From Jannaschia pohangensis (lineage in GTDB: Bacteria; Pseudomonadota; Alphaproteobacteria; Rhodobacterales; Rhodobacteraceae), in the NCBI RefSeq assembly GCF_900113875.1, contig NZ_FORA01000007.1:1-64000 (forward strand): DNA of 64,000 nt. Direction: 5' to 3'. The notes beneath the pieces were generated by a model. It searched no databases. It was not told where the DNA came from and was given only the letters and a program-made list of their open reading frames with translations. Positions 45,839 through 54,975 of the stretch are shown here, one piece after another; position 1 is the first letter of the stretch, and each line of letters starts with the position of its first letter. The translations under genes and the position numbers were made by a program.

Positions 45839-47179
45839 CTAAATCAATCTTTGCAATCGTCGCAGGTAAAAATCGGCTGCTGTGTCCAGGTTAACGTCCG
45901 TTGCCGATGTCGCAAGACCCTTCTCGCGGATCGCGGGATAGAGTGGGTCGCCGTGGGGATGCGGGCCACAGGTCAGGCGCAGCAGATAGAAGAGGGCCCG
46001 GCCATGGATGTCGGCGTCGGGCAGTGCGGCGCGCGTTTCGGAGCGCGCGGCCTCGGGGCCCGCTCCCTTGGGCAGCAGCCCCTCCGCAATCGCGGTCAGC
46101 GCGCGCAGCTCCTCCGGCGCGGCACGGTTGAACCGGCCCCGAGGATTTCGGGCCGCCTGCGCAAGCCGCGTCAGGATCGCCGTCCGCTCCTCCTCTGACG
46201 GCATGAGGCGCGCGTATTCGCGGGGGAAATCAGCCGACATCTCGGGCATGCGCGCGGGCCGCACGGGGGACAGGGCCTCGGTGAAAGGCGCAAAGTCTGG
46301 TGCGAGGTGGAACCAGCCGCCCAGATAGGTCATGCGGTAGAGAAGATGGGCGTATTCCTCGAAGAAGGTGAAGCCGTAGCGTGCCCCTTGCAGCGCGACG
46401 TGTTCGGCCACCGCAAGCCGACGCGCGGGCCCAAAGGGGCGAAACCGCCCCGGGTCGAGGCGCAGAAGCCAGTCGGCCAGTTCCGACTTCATCCGTCCCT
46501 GTTGCGGCAGGGCCAGAATCGCGAGGTCCCGTTCGGTCAGCGTGAAGGGAAGCCCCCGGCTTCTTGCCCCGGACGGCACGACGACGCGGGCGCGCGCCTT
46601 GCCGGTTTCGACCGCGATGAGAGTCGGATCGCTCAGGAAGCGGGAGGCGAAAAGGCTGTCGATGCGTTCGGGCCAATCGGTCACGGCAGACAGGTATGCG
46701 GCGATCACGGCGGGATCCCAGAACCGGAACCAGACCATCTTGCCGTCGGTGTTCCGTACCTTGAGCAGCGCCCGCAGATGGTTCGCGATCTTGTCCAGCG
46801 GTGCATCGCTGCGCAGAAAAATTCCGGCGTCGGTGCCCCAGAAGCAGGTCATATGCGCCTCGCCCTTGGTGAATAGCGCCCGCAGCAGCGGCGTGTCGGG
46901 CTCCAGCTTGACCAGCCAGGGGGAGACGGCGGCCAAGATGTCACCTGAACCATCCTTCGCAAGGCAGACGTGGGGCAGATCCTGAGCCGCCAGGAGTTCG
47001 GGCAAGACCGGGATCGTGGCGGCGTCGAGGACGGCATAGGTGGCCTGTGGCCCGCCGAAAAGCGGCTCGGCCAGGGATGCGGGAACAAAGGGCGCATCCG
47101 CGTCGGGGCCAAGAGGGGCGAGATCCGGGATGTCGCGGATCGTCAGCCGGGCGCGCACCTTGTCAGCCTGGACATGCAT
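45839..47179 (-). CDS. DUF4123-like protein, candidate T6SS effector adaptor
   Basis: The 446-residue protein has a DUF4123-type segment at ~45-170: TYAVLDAATIPVLPELLAAQD, SPWLVKLEPDTPLLRALF, GIFLRSDAPLDKIANHLRALLKV, and WFRFWDPAVIAAYL. DUF4123 proteins are adaptors that load effectors onto the type VI needle tip. The remaining ~270 residues are helical and unassigned. The ATG at 47179 is chosen; a TTG at 47227 keeps the frame open. It begins a likely three-gene unit with the HExxH gene and the next small gene. Confidence 0.65.
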   Translation of the reverse strand: MHVQADKVRARLTIRDIPDLAPLGPDADAPFVPASLAEPLFGGPQATYAVLDAATIPVLPELLAAQDLPHVCLAKDGSGDILAAVSPWLVKLEPDTPLLRALFTKGEAHMTCFWGTDAGIFLRSDAPLDKIANHLRALLKVRNTDGKMVWFRFWDPAVIAAYLSAVTDWPERIDSLFASRFLSDPTLIAVETGKARARVVVPSGARSRGLPFTLTERDLAILALPQQGRMKSELADWLLRLDPGRFRPFGPARRLAVAEHVALQGARYGFTFFEEYAHLLYRMTYLGGWFHLAPDFAPFTEALSPVRPARMPEMSADFPREYARLMPSEEERTAILTRLAQAARNPRGRFNRAAPEELRALTAIAEGLLPKGAGPEAARSETRAALPDADIHGRALFYLLRLTCGPHPHGDPLYPAIREKGLATSATDVNLDTAADFYLRRLQRLI

Positions 47180-47227
47180 GGTTGGTCTTTCTGGTGTGAC
47201 CGGACGATTGTCCGCGATGGAAGGCAA

Positions 47228-47560
47228 TCAATCGACGGCCCGGATCAGCTTGCGTTCCAGCACGCGCAGCACGGTTTTCAGATCGTGACCGCGCCGCAGG
47301 ATACGACCGTCCATCCCGATCACGGCATACATGCCCTGCTTGACGGCCATCCTGGGGCGCTTTTCAATACGATACATCGGCTGTTCGGCTGTCCGTCGGA
47401 AGATCGAGAAAACCGCGACCTCCCGCAGGCCCGATATGCCGTAGTCGCGCCATTCGCCCGCCGCGACGAACCGCCCGTAAAGCGACAGGATCACCGAAAG
47501 CTCCGTACGGTGGAAGTTCACCGTCTGGGACAGGTCTGGGAACGGGGTCGGTGCATTCAT
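47228..47560 (-). CDS. DUF2794 family protein
   Basis: The 110-residue protein matches the alphaproteobacterial DUF2794 family: NFHRTELSVILSLYGRFVAAGEWRDYGI, EVAVFSIFRRTAEQPMYRIEKRPRMA, and ILRRGHDLKTVLRVLERKL. The function is unknown. The ATG at 47560 starts the conserved region exactly; longer frames upstream are noise. It lies 48 bases before the start of the DUF4123-like gene and may belong to an older chromosomal locus. Confidence 0.88.
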   Translation of the reverse strand: MNAPTPFPDLSQTVNFHRTELSVILSLYGRFVAAGEWRDYGISGLREVAVFSIFRRTAEQPMYRIEKRPRMAVKQGMYAVIGMDGRILRRGHDLKTVLRVLERKLIRAVD

Positions 47561-47806
47561 TCCCAGAAGGTGGCGCGGGAAAGCTCCCAGATCAAGTCCG
47601 GATATGACATCCGCTCCGCTTCCATCACAAGGACGTTTATTGGGCGGTCTATTCCCAGACAGACTCGGAATCAGGAAATAGCCAATTGAAACGTGCCAAT
47701 GTTTCTTTTGGCGAAATACCGGAAGAAACCATGAATTAGACACGCGCTGAATCAAATTCCGACATATCGGCGCTGGTTTAATAAAACTGTAAGCGAAGGA
47801 AAGATT
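47561..47806. promoter_or_regulatory. AT-rich divergent promoter region
   Basis: About 245 bases separate DUF2794 from the small exported protein. The segment is markedly AT-richer than the window, with TGGTTTAATAAAACTG just before the exported-protein gene and a good GAAGGAAAG ribosome binding site at 47795-47803. ATTCCCAGA occurs twice (47556-47564 and 47650-47658). No gene is seen. Confidence 0.45.
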
Positions 47807-48142
47807 ATGAAGAATTTTTTTGCCACTGCGGCGTTTGCGACCGCGGTTCTTGCGGTACCCGCGTTTGCCGAAGGTCATACGCAAAGTTTCGCGATCATGC
47901 ATTTCAACATGGGTCAGGATAGCCCGTCCGATCGCCGCATGGTTCCGACCGGCCTGACCCAGGTCGAGCTGACCCCCGGTTCCACGCTGTCCGACGTGTT
48001 CAACCACCTGAACATGGACGCCGACCGCGCAATGGATGTGACCGGAACGGGGGCCGGTGGCGTCACGATCCTGTTGAGTGACCCGACCATGGCAGCCGAG
48101 ATTTTCCGTCGTCTGATGGCCAAGAGCCAGGAAAACGAATGA
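47807..48142 (+). CDS. Small exported hypothetical protein
   Basis: The 111-residue protein has a typical signal peptide (FATAVLAVPAFA, cleavage before EGH). The mature ~90 residues contain many Asp, Ser, Met and Gly and no Cys. The DVFNHLNMDADRAMDVTGTGAGGVTILL part looks like a small folded periplasmic domain. A strong GAAGGAAAG site and AT-rich upstream DNA suggest good expression. I do not recognise the family. Confidence 0.75.
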   Translation: MKNFFATAAFATAVLAVPAFAEGHTQSFAIMHFNMGQDSPSDRRMVPTGLTQVELTPGSTLSDVFNHLNMDADRAMDVTGTGAGGVTILLSDPTMAAEIFRRLMAKSQENE

Positions 48143-48289
48143 ACGTCTGACCGCCGAATGGCATCTGATCGCCCGCGCGGGAAACCAAGCAGGCGTTTTC
48201 AATTGCCGATGCCTTGATGCGGCCATGAAAAGACCTTGCCCATTCCCCGCGCCTTCCCCGGATTCGCCGCGAGGGTCCATCAAACAAGT

Positions 48290-48430
48290 CGACAGGAGCT
48301 AACGCTCAGCCCCCGGTGGTGCCTTATTGCCCCCACCCAGTGCGCCGCCGGGGGCCTCCACGGACAAGCTCACTCTTGCGGCTTTTCCGTAGTGAGTATG
48401 ACCCCGTTCATGCGTGAACGGGGTCGTTTT
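48290..48430 (+). ncRNA. Candidate structured small RNA ending at a strong terminator
   Basis: This stretch has no open frame of note but many self-complementary parts: GGAG (48296-48299) with CTCC, GCCCCCGG with CCGGGGGC, inner GGTGG with CCACC, then CTCACT with AGTGAG, and finally the terminator hairpin. It could be a trans-acting small RNA or the long 3' end of the exported-protein message. It does not show the signal-recognition-particle, RNase P or tmRNA landmarks I know. Confidence 0.4.
48400..48430 (+). terminator. Rho-independent terminator
   Basis: GACCCCGTTCA (48400-48410) pairs exactly with TGAACGGGGTC (48415-48425) over a 4-base loop, followed by GTTTT. It works in the plus direction. 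The convergent ilvE gene ends 40 bases further on, and the hairpin may also stop its transcript, although without a T run. Confidence 0.88.
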
Positions 48431-48470
48431 CATTTCAAGGCAGGCCCATCCGAACGGGCACGGGGTCCGC

Positions 48471-49340
48471 TCAGGCGCGGACCAGCTTTTCGTAGCTTTC
48501 GGAAATCTCGCGCGTGATGCTGCCGACTTCGAAATTGTAGTCGCCGATCTGTCCCACGGGGGTCACCTCGGCGGCGGTGCCGGTTAGCCAACATTGCTGG
48601 AAGCCTTCCAGTTCGTCGGGCATGATGTGGCGCTCGTGAACCTTGATCTGACGGTCGGCCAGCATGCCCTTGACCGTCTGCCGCGTGATCCCGTTCAGAA
48701 AGCAGTCCGGCAGGGGCGTATGCACTTCGCCGTCCTTGACGAAGAAGATGTTGGCGCCCGTCGCCTCGGCCACGTAGCCGCGATAGTCGAACATCATCGC
48801 GTCCGAGCATCCCTTGGCCTCGGCGGCGTGCTTGGACATGGTGCAGATCATATACAGACCGGCGGCCTTGGCGGTATGCGGCGCGGTTTCGGGGCTGGGG
48901 CGCTTCCACTTGGCGATGTCGAGCTTGGCGCCCTTCATCTTGGCGTCGCCGTAGTAATTGCCCCAGGCCCAGGTCGCCACGGCCATGCGCACCGGGTTGC
49001 GACGGCTGCTGACGCCCATATCCTCGCCCGCGCCGCGGAACGCCAGCACGCGCACGTAGGCATCTTCCAGCCCGTTGGCCTTCATCGTCTCGTATTTCGC
49101 GGCCTCGATCTCGTCGATGGTCCAGGGGATCTCCATGTCGAGTGCCCGGCCCGACGCGATCAGCCGCTCGGAGTGCTTGCGGCTCTCGAAGATCTTGCCG
49201 GAATAAGCGCGCTCCCCCTCGAAGACGGCGCTGGCGTAATGCATGGCATGGGTCAGAAGGTGGACATTCGCGTCCTTCCAGTCGACCAGCTTGCCATCCA
49301 TCCAAATCTTGCCGTCGAGTTCCGCATAGGACCCTGCCAT
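48471..49340 (-). CDS. ilvE: Branched-chain amino acid aminotransferase
   Basis: IlvE transfers the amino group in the last step of valine, leucine and isoleucine synthesis. The 289-residue class IV aminotransferase has YASAVFEGERAY, the PLP-lysine region HTAKAAGLY (Lys158), YVAEATGANIFFVKDG, GITRQTVKGM and SGTAAEVTPV in the form LTGTAAEVTPVG. The ATG at 49340 has GGAG six bases upstream and gives the usual length; the ATG at 49352 is less likely. It is divergent from petP. Confidence 0.95.
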   Translation of the reverse strand: MAGSYAELDGKIWMDGKLVDWKDANVHLLTHAMHYASAVFEGERAYSGKIFESRKHSERLIASGRALDMEIPWTIDEIEAAKYETMKANGLEDAYVRVLAFRGAGEDMGVSSRRNPVRMAVATWAWGNYYGDAKMKGAKLDIAKWKRPSPETAPHTAKAAGLYMICTMSKHAAEAKGCSDAMMFDYRGYVAEATGANIFFVKDGEVHTPLPDCFLNGITRQTVKGMLADRQIKVHERHIMPDELEGFQQCWLTGTAAEVTPVGQIGDYNFEVGSITREISESYEKLVRA

Positions 49341-49483
49341 GACACTCTCCATCCCATTCGTTTCGTGAATGCGCCCGCTTCGGACATATTCTTGCGTAAA
49401 AACTGGCCGTGGCTAGCAATGCGACCTTTGAATGTCAACAAGACTGACTTAGTTTGGGCGTCAGCGACAGGACGGGAAAGACC

Positions 49484-49978
49484 ATGGCACAAGGGATGAG
49501 CGACAATCTTCTGTTCCTGACGGACGAGCAGTTGCGCCGCGCGATCGAGGCGATGTTCTTTGCCTATCGCGGGTTTACCGCCGACCCGGACCGCATCCTG
49601 TCGGAGATGGACTATGGCCGCGCCCATCACCGGGCGATCCATTTCATTCACCGCAGCCCGGGGACGACGGTGAACAATCTTCTCGCGATCCTGGGGGTGA
49701 CCAAGCAATCGCTCAACCGCGTGCTGCGCACCCTGGTCGAGGACGGCCTTGTCCAGAGCCGCGTAGGCACCCGTGACCGGCGGGAGCGTCATCTCTACCT
49801 GACGGATGCGGGCGAGGCGCTGGAGCGCAAGCTGTCGGATGCGCAGCGAACCCGGATGCGCGCCGCCTTTCGCGAAGCGGGCCCCGCAGCGGTCACTGGA
49901 TTTCGCGAGGTTCTTGAACATATGATGGACCCCGAACTCAGGCGGTATTTCACTGCCGTGAAAGAAGGCGAGAGATGA
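49484..49978 (+). CDS. petP: MarR-family regulator PetP
   Basis: The ~164-residue protein is a winged helix-turn-helix regulator: TTVNNLLAILGVTKQSLNRVLRTLVEDGLVQSRVGTRDRRERHLYLTDAG. Together with the following OmpR-type gene it matches PetP-PetR of Rhodobacter capsulatus, where the pair was found upstream of the cytochrome bc1 operon and needed for growth. The ATG at 49484 has GGGAAAG upstream. It overlaps petR as ATGA. A GTCA-N7-TGAC inverted repeat lies at 49434-49448. Confidence 0.88.
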   Translation: MAQGMSDNLLFLTDEQLRRAIEAMFFAYRGFTADPDRILSEMDYGRAHHRAIHFIHRSPGTTVNNLLAILGVTKQSLNRVLRTLVEDGLVQSRVGTRDRRERHLYLTDAGEALERKLSDAQRTRMRAAFREAGPAAVTGFREVLEHMMDPELRRYFTAVKEGER

Positions 49979-50685
49979 ACGACGACGGGGTTCCCGGCCA
50001 TCAGGCGCATGTTCTGCTGGTCGACGACGATGAGCGCATTCGCGGCCTTCTCCAGAAATTCCTGATGCGAAACGGGTATCTGACGACGGCGGCCCGCGAT
50101 GCCGACCATGCCCGGCGCCTTCTGGCGGGGCTGGATTTCGACATGGCGATCCTTGACGTGATGATGCCGGGCGACAACGGCTTCGTGCTCTGCGCCGAGA
50201 TCCGGGAAAGCCGCAACATGCCGATCCTGATGCTGACCGCCAAGGGCGAGACGTCGGACCGGATCACCGGGCTTGAGGCGGGGGCGGACGACTACCTTCC
50301 CAAACCTTTCGAGCCGAAGGAGCTGCTGCTGCGCCTCAAGGCGATCCTGCGCCGTGCCCCGTCGGGCGGCGGTGCGATGCCCAAGACGCTGCACCTCGGG
50401 TTGATCCGCTATGATCTCGACCGGGGCGAATTGTGGCGCGGGTCCGAACAGATCCGCCTGACCGCCACGGAAACCGTCCTGATGCGCACATTGGCCGCGA
50501 CCCCGCACGAGGCGGTGACCCGGGGCGATCTGGTGGAGAAACTGGGCCGCGACGGCGAGGCCTCGGGCGAGCGGGCGGTCGACGTGCAGATCACGCGGCT
50601 GCGCCGCAAGCTGGAACTCGACCCGAAACAACCCCGCTATCTGCAGACCGTGCGCGGCGAAGGATACATGCTTGCCCCCGATTGA
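49975..50685 (+). CDS. petR: OmpR-family response regulator PetR
   Basis: The 236-residue protein has a receiver domain with acidic cluster DDD (17-19), phosphorylation site Asp61 (AILDVMMPG) and Lys110, followed by an OmpR-type winged helix (ITRLRRKLELDPKQPRYLQTVRGEGYML). No histidine kinase gene is adjacent, as for known PetR. Unlike the R. capsulatus arrangement, the cytochrome bc1 genes do not follow; a deacetylase-family gene and xseB-ispA-dxs do. Confidence 0.9.
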   Translation: MNDDGVPGHQAHVLLVDDDERIRGLLQKFLMRNGYLTTAARDADHARRLLAGLDFDMAILDVMMPGDNGFVLCAEIRESRNMPILMLTAKGETSDRITGLEAGADDYLPKPFEPKELLLRLKAILRRAPSGGGAMPKTLHLGLIRYDLDRGELWRGSEQIRLTATETVLMRTLAATPHEAVTRGDLVEKLGRDGEASGERAVDVQITRLRRKLELDPKQPRYLQTVRGEGYMLAPD

Positions 50686-51613
50686 AGCCGCCAGCCGCAC
50701 CGCCCTGTTTACCCACGATTGCGCGTTGAAGCACGTCACGCCGCCGGGCCACCCCGAACAGGTGAACCGCCTGAAGTCGATCCTCCGCGCCTTGGCAGAC
50801 ACGCCGCTGGACCGACGGCCCGCCGAGGCGGCGACGGATGCGCAGATCACCCTGTGTCACCCGCAATCCTACATCGACATGCTGGTCGAGCGTGAGCCCG
50901 AGGAAGACACGATCCCGCTGGATGCCGACACGTGGATGTCCCCCGGAACGTTGCGCGCCGCGCGCCATGCCGTCGGCGCGGCCATCGGGGCCGTCGATGC
51001 GGTGATGGACGGCTCGGTCGCCAATGCCTTCGTCGCCATGCGCCCGCCCGGCCACCACGCGGAAACCGCCAAGCCCATGGGGTTCTGCCTTTTCGGGACG
51101 GTGGCCATCGCCGCCAGGCACGCGATGGAGCATCACGGCCTGTCGCGGGTCGCCGTCTTCGATTTCGACGTCCACCACGGCAATGGCACCCAGGACCTGC
51201 TCTGGAACGAGCCGCGCGCGTTCTTCGTGTCGTCCCATCAATCGCCGCTCTGGCCCGGCACCGGCGACACCTCCGAAAGGGGGGCGCATGACAACATCCT
51301 CAACGTGCCCCTGCCGCCCGACAGCGATGGCAAGACGTTTCGCGCCGCGATCCGGCCCGCGCTGGACCGCGTGGATGCCTTCGCGCCTGAACTGATCCTG
51401 GTGTCTGCGGGGTTCGACGCGCACCGCGACGATCCTCTGGCACAGCTCAATTGGGTCGAGGATGATTTCGCCTGGATCACCGGCGAACTCTGCGACCTTG
51501 CGGCGCGTCACGCGGGTGGGCGGCTGGTGTCCTGCCTGGAAGGCGGCTATGACCTCGACGCGCTGGCGACATCGGTCCTGGCGCATGTGAACGTGTTGCG
51601 AAAGGCGGGCTGA
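50672..51613 (+). CDS. Histone-deacetylase-family (acetoin utilisation-like) hydrolase
   Basis: The 313-residue protein has the zinc hydrolase signatures RPPGHHAE (His pair), FDFDVHHGNGTQ (Asp and His ligands), SPLWPGTG, and VSAGFDAHRDDPL (second Asp). It should remove acetyl or acyl groups from proteins or small amides; the substrate is unknown. The start is a TTG at 50672 inside the end of petR, with AAGGA upstream; no ATG is available before the conserved region. Confidence 0.9.
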   Translation: MPPIEAASRTALFTHDCALKHVTPPGHPEQVNRLKSILRALADTPLDRRPAEAATDAQITLCHPQSYIDMLVEREPEEDTIPLDADTWMSPGTLRAARHAVGAAIGAVDAVMDGSVANAFVAMRPPGHHAETAKPMGFCLFGTVAIAARHAMEHHGLSRVAVFDFDVHHGNGTQDLLWNEPRAFFVSSHQSPLWPGTGDTSERGAHDNILNVPLPPDSDGKTFRAAIRPALDRVDAFAPELILVSAGFDAHRDDPLAQLNWVEDDFAWITGELCDLAARHAGGRLVSCLEGGYDLDALATSVLAHVNVLRKAG

Positions 51614-51615
51614 CG

Positions 51616-51855
51616 ATGGCGGATGACACCAAGGACATGAGCTTCGAACAGGCCCTTCAGGAGTTGGAGCGGGTGGTGAACCAGCTCGATTCCGGCGACG
51701 TGCCGCTGGAAGACTCGATCAAGCTCTATGAACGCGGCGCGCTGCTGAAGGCCCGTTGCGAAGCCAAGCTGAAAGAGGCGGAAGAGAAGGTCGAACAGAT
51801 CACGCTCAACGCCGACGGCAAGCCGACCGGCGCCCGTCCGGCCGAGAGGATGTGA
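51616..51855 (+). CDS. xseB: Exodeoxyribonuclease VII small subunit
   Basis: The 79-residue protein has the XseB core SFEQALQELERVVNQLDSGDVPLEDSIKLYERG followed by the second helix LLKARCEAKLKEAEEKVEQI. It forms exonuclease VII with XseA, whose gene is not in the window. It lies between the deacetylase-family gene and ispA, as in many Alphaproteobacteria, and its stop overlaps the ispA GTG. Confidence 0.95.
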   Translation: MADDTKDMSFEQALQELERVVNQLDSGDVPLEDSIKLYERGALLKARCEAKLKEAEEKVEQITLNADGKPTGARPAERM

Positions 51856-52733
51856 CGCTGGCCCTTCCGCTCATGACCGCGCTGGCGACGGCGCAATCCG
51901 ACATTCAGACCACCCTCGACACCCTTCTGTCACCCTTCGACGGGCCGGTGGCCGAGGCGATGCGCTATGCGGTGTCGGGCGGCAAACGCCTGCGCGGGTT
52001 TCTGGTGCTCGAAACGGCGGCGCTGTTCGATGTGCCCCGCGGCCGGGCACTGCGGGTCGCGGCGGCAATCGAGGCGATCCACGCCTATTCCCTTATCCAT
52101 GACGACCTGCCCTGCATGGACGACGACGACCTGCGCCGGGGCCAGCCGACGGTTCACCGCAAATGGGACGAGGCGACGGCGGTTCTGGCCGGGGACGCGC
52201 TCCAGACCTTTGCCTTCGAAGTGCTGGCCGATCCGGCCACCGACTCCGACCCGGGGTTGCGCGCAGACCTCGTCCTGACGCTCGCACAGGCATCGGGGGC
52301 GGCGGGCATGGTCCGGGGTCAGGCGCTCGACATCGCGGCCGAGACGGCGCAGACGCCGCTGACCCTGGGGCAGATCACCGAATTGCAGCGCCAGAAGACC
52401 GGGCGCCTGCTGGAGTGGCCCTGTCGTGCCGGCGCCATCCTGGGCCGCGCCGATCCCGCGCCTCTGCTGGCCTATGCCGCCGAACTGGGGCTGGCGTTCC
52501 AGATCGCCGATGACCTGCTCGACGTGACGGGGGACGCGGAAACCGTGGGCAAGGCCGTGGGCAAGGATGCCGATGCCGGCAAGGCCACCTTCGTGTCCAT
52601 CCTGGGCGTCGATGCCGCGCGGGCCCGTGCAGAAGATCTTGTGAAATCTGCACAAGGCGCCATTTTGCCCTATGGCCACCGGGCTGCTACTCTGGCTCAA
52701 ATCGCGGAATATGTCGTGACGCGCGACAAGTGA
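51852..52733 (+). CDS. ispA: Farnesyl diphosphate synthase
   Basis: IspA condenses IPP and DMAPP to geranyl and farnesyl diphosphate. The protein (286-293 residues) has the first Asp-rich motif [15 protein letters not shown] and the second FQIADDLLD, plus [10 protein letters not shown] and [12 protein letters not shown]. The GTG at 51852 overlaps xseB as GTGA; the ATG at 51873 is an alternative start that still gives a full domain. dxs follows ten bases later. Confidence 0.95.
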   Translation: MTLALPLMTALATAQSDIQTTLDTLLSPFDGPVAEAMRYAVSGGKRLRGFLVLETAALFDVPRGRALRVAAAIEAIHAYSLIHDDLPCMDDDDLRRGQPTVHRKWDEATAVLAGDALQTFAFEVLADPATDSDPGLRADLVLTLAQASGAAGMVRGQALDIAAETAQTPLTLGQITELQRQKTGRLLEWPCRAGAILGRADPAPLLAYAAELGLAFQIADDLLDVTGDAETVGKAVGKDADAGKATFVSILGVDAARARAEDLVKSAQGAILPYGHRAATLAQIAEYVVTRDK

Positions 52734-52743
52734 GGCCTTGCTG

Positions 52744-54657
52744 ATGACTGCCCCGAAGACGCCCCTTCTCGACCGGATCGCCGGACCGCCCGACCTCAAG
52801 GCCCTGACCGACCGGGAGTTGCGGCAGCTGGCGGATGAGTTGCGGTCCGAAACGATCCACGCGGTCAGCCGGACCGGCGGGCATCTGGGCGCGGGTCTTG
52901 GCGTGGTGGAACTTACCGTCGCGCTTCATGCGGTGTTCGACACGCCGCGCGACCGGCTGATCTGGGACGTGTCGCATCAGTGCTACCCCCACAAGATCCT
53001 GACCGGTCGCCGCCGCCGGATGGACAGCCTGCGCCAGAAGGACGGGTTGTCCGGCTTCACCAAGCGGACCGAGTCGCCCTATGACCCCTTCGGCGCGGCG
53101 CATTCCTCCACCTCGATCAGCGCCGCGCTCGGCTTTGCCATGGGGCGCGAATTGGGGGCGCCGGGTAACGGCGACGCGATTGCCGTGATCGGGGATGGCG
53201 CGCTGTCGGGCGGAATGGCCTATGAGGCGCTCAACCATGCGGGGCACCTTGGCAAGCGCCTGATCGTGATCCTGAACGACAACGAGATGTCGATCGCCCC
53301 GCCCGTGGGCGCCATGTCCAGCTATCTGAGCCGTCTTTACGCGCAGGGCCCGTTCCAGGAACTGAAGGCCGTCGCCAAGGGCGCGGTCAGCTTCCTGCCG
53401 CCGCCGTTTCAGGAGGGGGCCAAGCGCGCCAAGGAAATGCTCAAGGGCATGGCCGTGGGCGGCACCCTCTTCGAGGAATTGGGGTTCAGCTATATCGGCC
53501 CGCTTGACGGGCACGACATGGACGGTCTTCTGGGCGTGTTGCGGGCGGTGAAATCGCGGGCGACCGGGCCGATCCTGATCCATGCGATCACCAAGAAGGG
53601 CAAGGGTTTCCGCCATGCCGAAAGCAAGGCCGACGGCGGCCATGCGACGGCGAAATTCGACGTCGTCACCGGCGAGCAGGCCAAGGCCCCGTCCAACGCG
53701 CCGTCCTATACCAAGGTCTTTGCCGAAAGCCTGCTTCAGGAGGCCGAGGCCGATGACCGCATCGTGGCCGTGACCGCCGCCATGCCCGATGGCACCGGCC
53801 TGAACCTCTTTGCCGAACGCTTCCCTGCGCGATGCTTCGACGTCGGGATTGCCGAACAACATGGCGTGACGTTCTGCGCGGGCCTTGCCGCGTCGGGGAT
53901 GAAGCCGTTCTGCACGATCTATTCGACCTTCCTGCAGCGCGGCTACGATCAGATCGTCCACGACGTCGCCCTGCAGGGTCTGCCGGTGCGCTTTGCCATC
54001 GACCGGGCCGGGCTGGTCGGGGCCGACGGGCCGACCCATGCCGGCAGCTTCGACATCGCCTATCTGTCCAACCTGCCGGGCTTTGTCGTGATGGCCGCCG
54101 CCGACGAGGCGGAGCTTCGGCATATGGTCGCCACGGCCGCCGCCCATGACGAGGGTCCGATCGCGTTCCGCTTTCCGCGCGGCGAAGGCGTCGGCGTCGA
54201 GATGCCCGAGCGCGGCGTTCCGCTGGAAATCGGCAAGGGCCGGATGATCCACGAGGGGGAGCGCGTGGCGATCCTGTCCTTCGGTGCCCGGCTGGCCGAG
54301 ATCGAGGTGGCGCGCGAACGGCTGATGGCCCGGGGGATCACCCCGACGGTGGCCGATGCGCGGTTCGCCAAGCCCCTGGACCGGGACATGATCCTGACCC
54401 TGGCCGCAAACCACGAGGCCCTGATCACCATCGAAGAAGGCGCCGTGGGCGGTTTCGGCAGTCACGTCGCACAGCTTCTGTCAGACGAAGGCGTGTTCGA
54501 CAGCGGGTTGCGGTTCCGGTCGATGGTCCTGCCGGACAGCTTCATCGATCAGGCGGGACCAAGCCAGATGTATGCCGACGCGGGCCTGAACGCCGAAGAC
54601 ATAGAACGCCGGGTTCTGGATGTTCTGAACGTGAAGGTTCTTGAGCGTCGCGCCTGA
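52744..54657 (+). CDS. dxs: 1-deoxy-D-xylulose-5-phosphate synthase
   Basis: Dxs joins pyruvate and glyceraldehyde-3-phosphate, the entry step of the MEP isoprenoid pathway. The 637-residue protein has [21 protein letters not shown], the thiamine-diphosphate motif GDGALSGG...NDN (150-180), and [17 protein letters not shown]. The ATG at 52744 has GAGG eight bases upstream and is preferred over the TTG at 52738. Clustering with ispA gives a precursor-supply operon that ends at a strong terminator. Confidence 0.97.
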   Translation: MTAPKTPLLDRIAGPPDLKALTDRELRQLADELRSETIHAVSRTGGHLGAGLGVVELTVALHAVFDTPRDRLIWDVSHQCYPHKILTGRRRRMDSLRQKDGLSGFTKRTESPYDPFGAAHSSTSISAALGFAMGRELGAPGNGDAIAVIGDGALSGGMAYEALNHAGHLGKRLIVILNDNEMSIAPPVGAMSSYLSRLYAQGPFQELKAVAKGAVSFLPPPFQEGAKRAKEMLKGMAVGGTLFEELGFSYIGPLDGHDMDGLLGVLRAVKSRATGPILIHAITKKGKGFRHAESKADGGHATAKFDVVTGEQAKAPSNAPSYTKVFAESLLQEAEADDRIVAVTAAMPDGTGLNLFAERFPARCFDVGIAEQHGVTFCAGLAASGMKPFCTIYSTFLQRGYDQIVHDVALQGLPVRFAIDRAGLVGADGPTHAGSFDIAYLSNLPGFVVMAAADEAELRHMVATAAAHDEGPIAFRFPRGEGVGVEMPERGVPLEIGKGRMIHEGERVAILSFGARLAEIEVARERLMARGITPTVADARFAKPLDRDMILTLAANHEALITIEEGAVGGFGSHVAQLLSDEGVFDSGLRFRSMVLPDSFIDQAGPSQMYADAGLNAEDIERRVLDVLNVKVLERRA

Positions 54658-54680
54658 GTTCGATCATGGCGGAAACGAAA

Positions 54681-54708
54681 AAGGGCAGGCCCAAGGCCTG
54701 CCCTTTTG
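54681..54708. terminator. Bidirectional rho-independent terminator
   Basis: AAGGGCAGGCC (54681-54691) pairs with GGCCTGCCCTT (54695-54705) over a CAA loop, with A-rich sequence before and TTTT after. It lies between dxs and the convergent small exported-protein gene and can serve both. Confidence 0.92.
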
Positions 54709-54732
54709 TAATTCTGACGCGAGGTCCGACCC

Positions 54733-54975
54733 TTAGAAGGTGCCGCCGGGCAGAGCGACGAGCGTCGTTCCGGTCGCCGAGGAACCGTCGGCGACAACTG
54801 CGAACAACACGCCGGCGATGACGATCACCGCGCCGACGGTCAGAGCGGACGAACCGGCCAGGATCGCGCTTTGCGACGACTTGTCGGTCACGACGCGAAC
54901 GGCTTCGTCAGCGGAAGCAGCGAGGGGAGCAACGGCCAGAGTGGCAGCAGCGGCGAGGGCGAAAAATTTGGTCAT
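54733..54975 (-). CDS. Small exported membrane-associated protein
   Basis: The 80-residue protein has a signal peptide (FFALAAAATLAVAPLAASA), a short charged stretch DEAVRVVTDKSSQ, a hydrophobic segment (SALTVGAVIVIAGVLFAVVA) and a polar tail ending GGTF. The ATG at 54975 has GGAG nine bases upstream; longer frames are not supported. I do not recognise a family, though similar tiny signal-plus-helix proteins are common and often abundant in roseobacters. Confidence 0.75.
   Translation of the reverse strand: MTKFFALAAAATLAVAPLAASADEAVRVVTDKSSQSAILAGSSALTVGAVIVIAGVLFAVVADGSSATGTTLVALPGGTF

Noticed and set aside
49434-49448. GTCA-N7-TGAC as a firm PetP operator
   Set aside because: Four-base arms are too short to separate from chance; it is mentioned only as a note in the petP entry.
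52687-54465. 592-codon frame antisense to dxs
   Set aside because: Mirror of dxs codon usage; no ribosome binding site or family.
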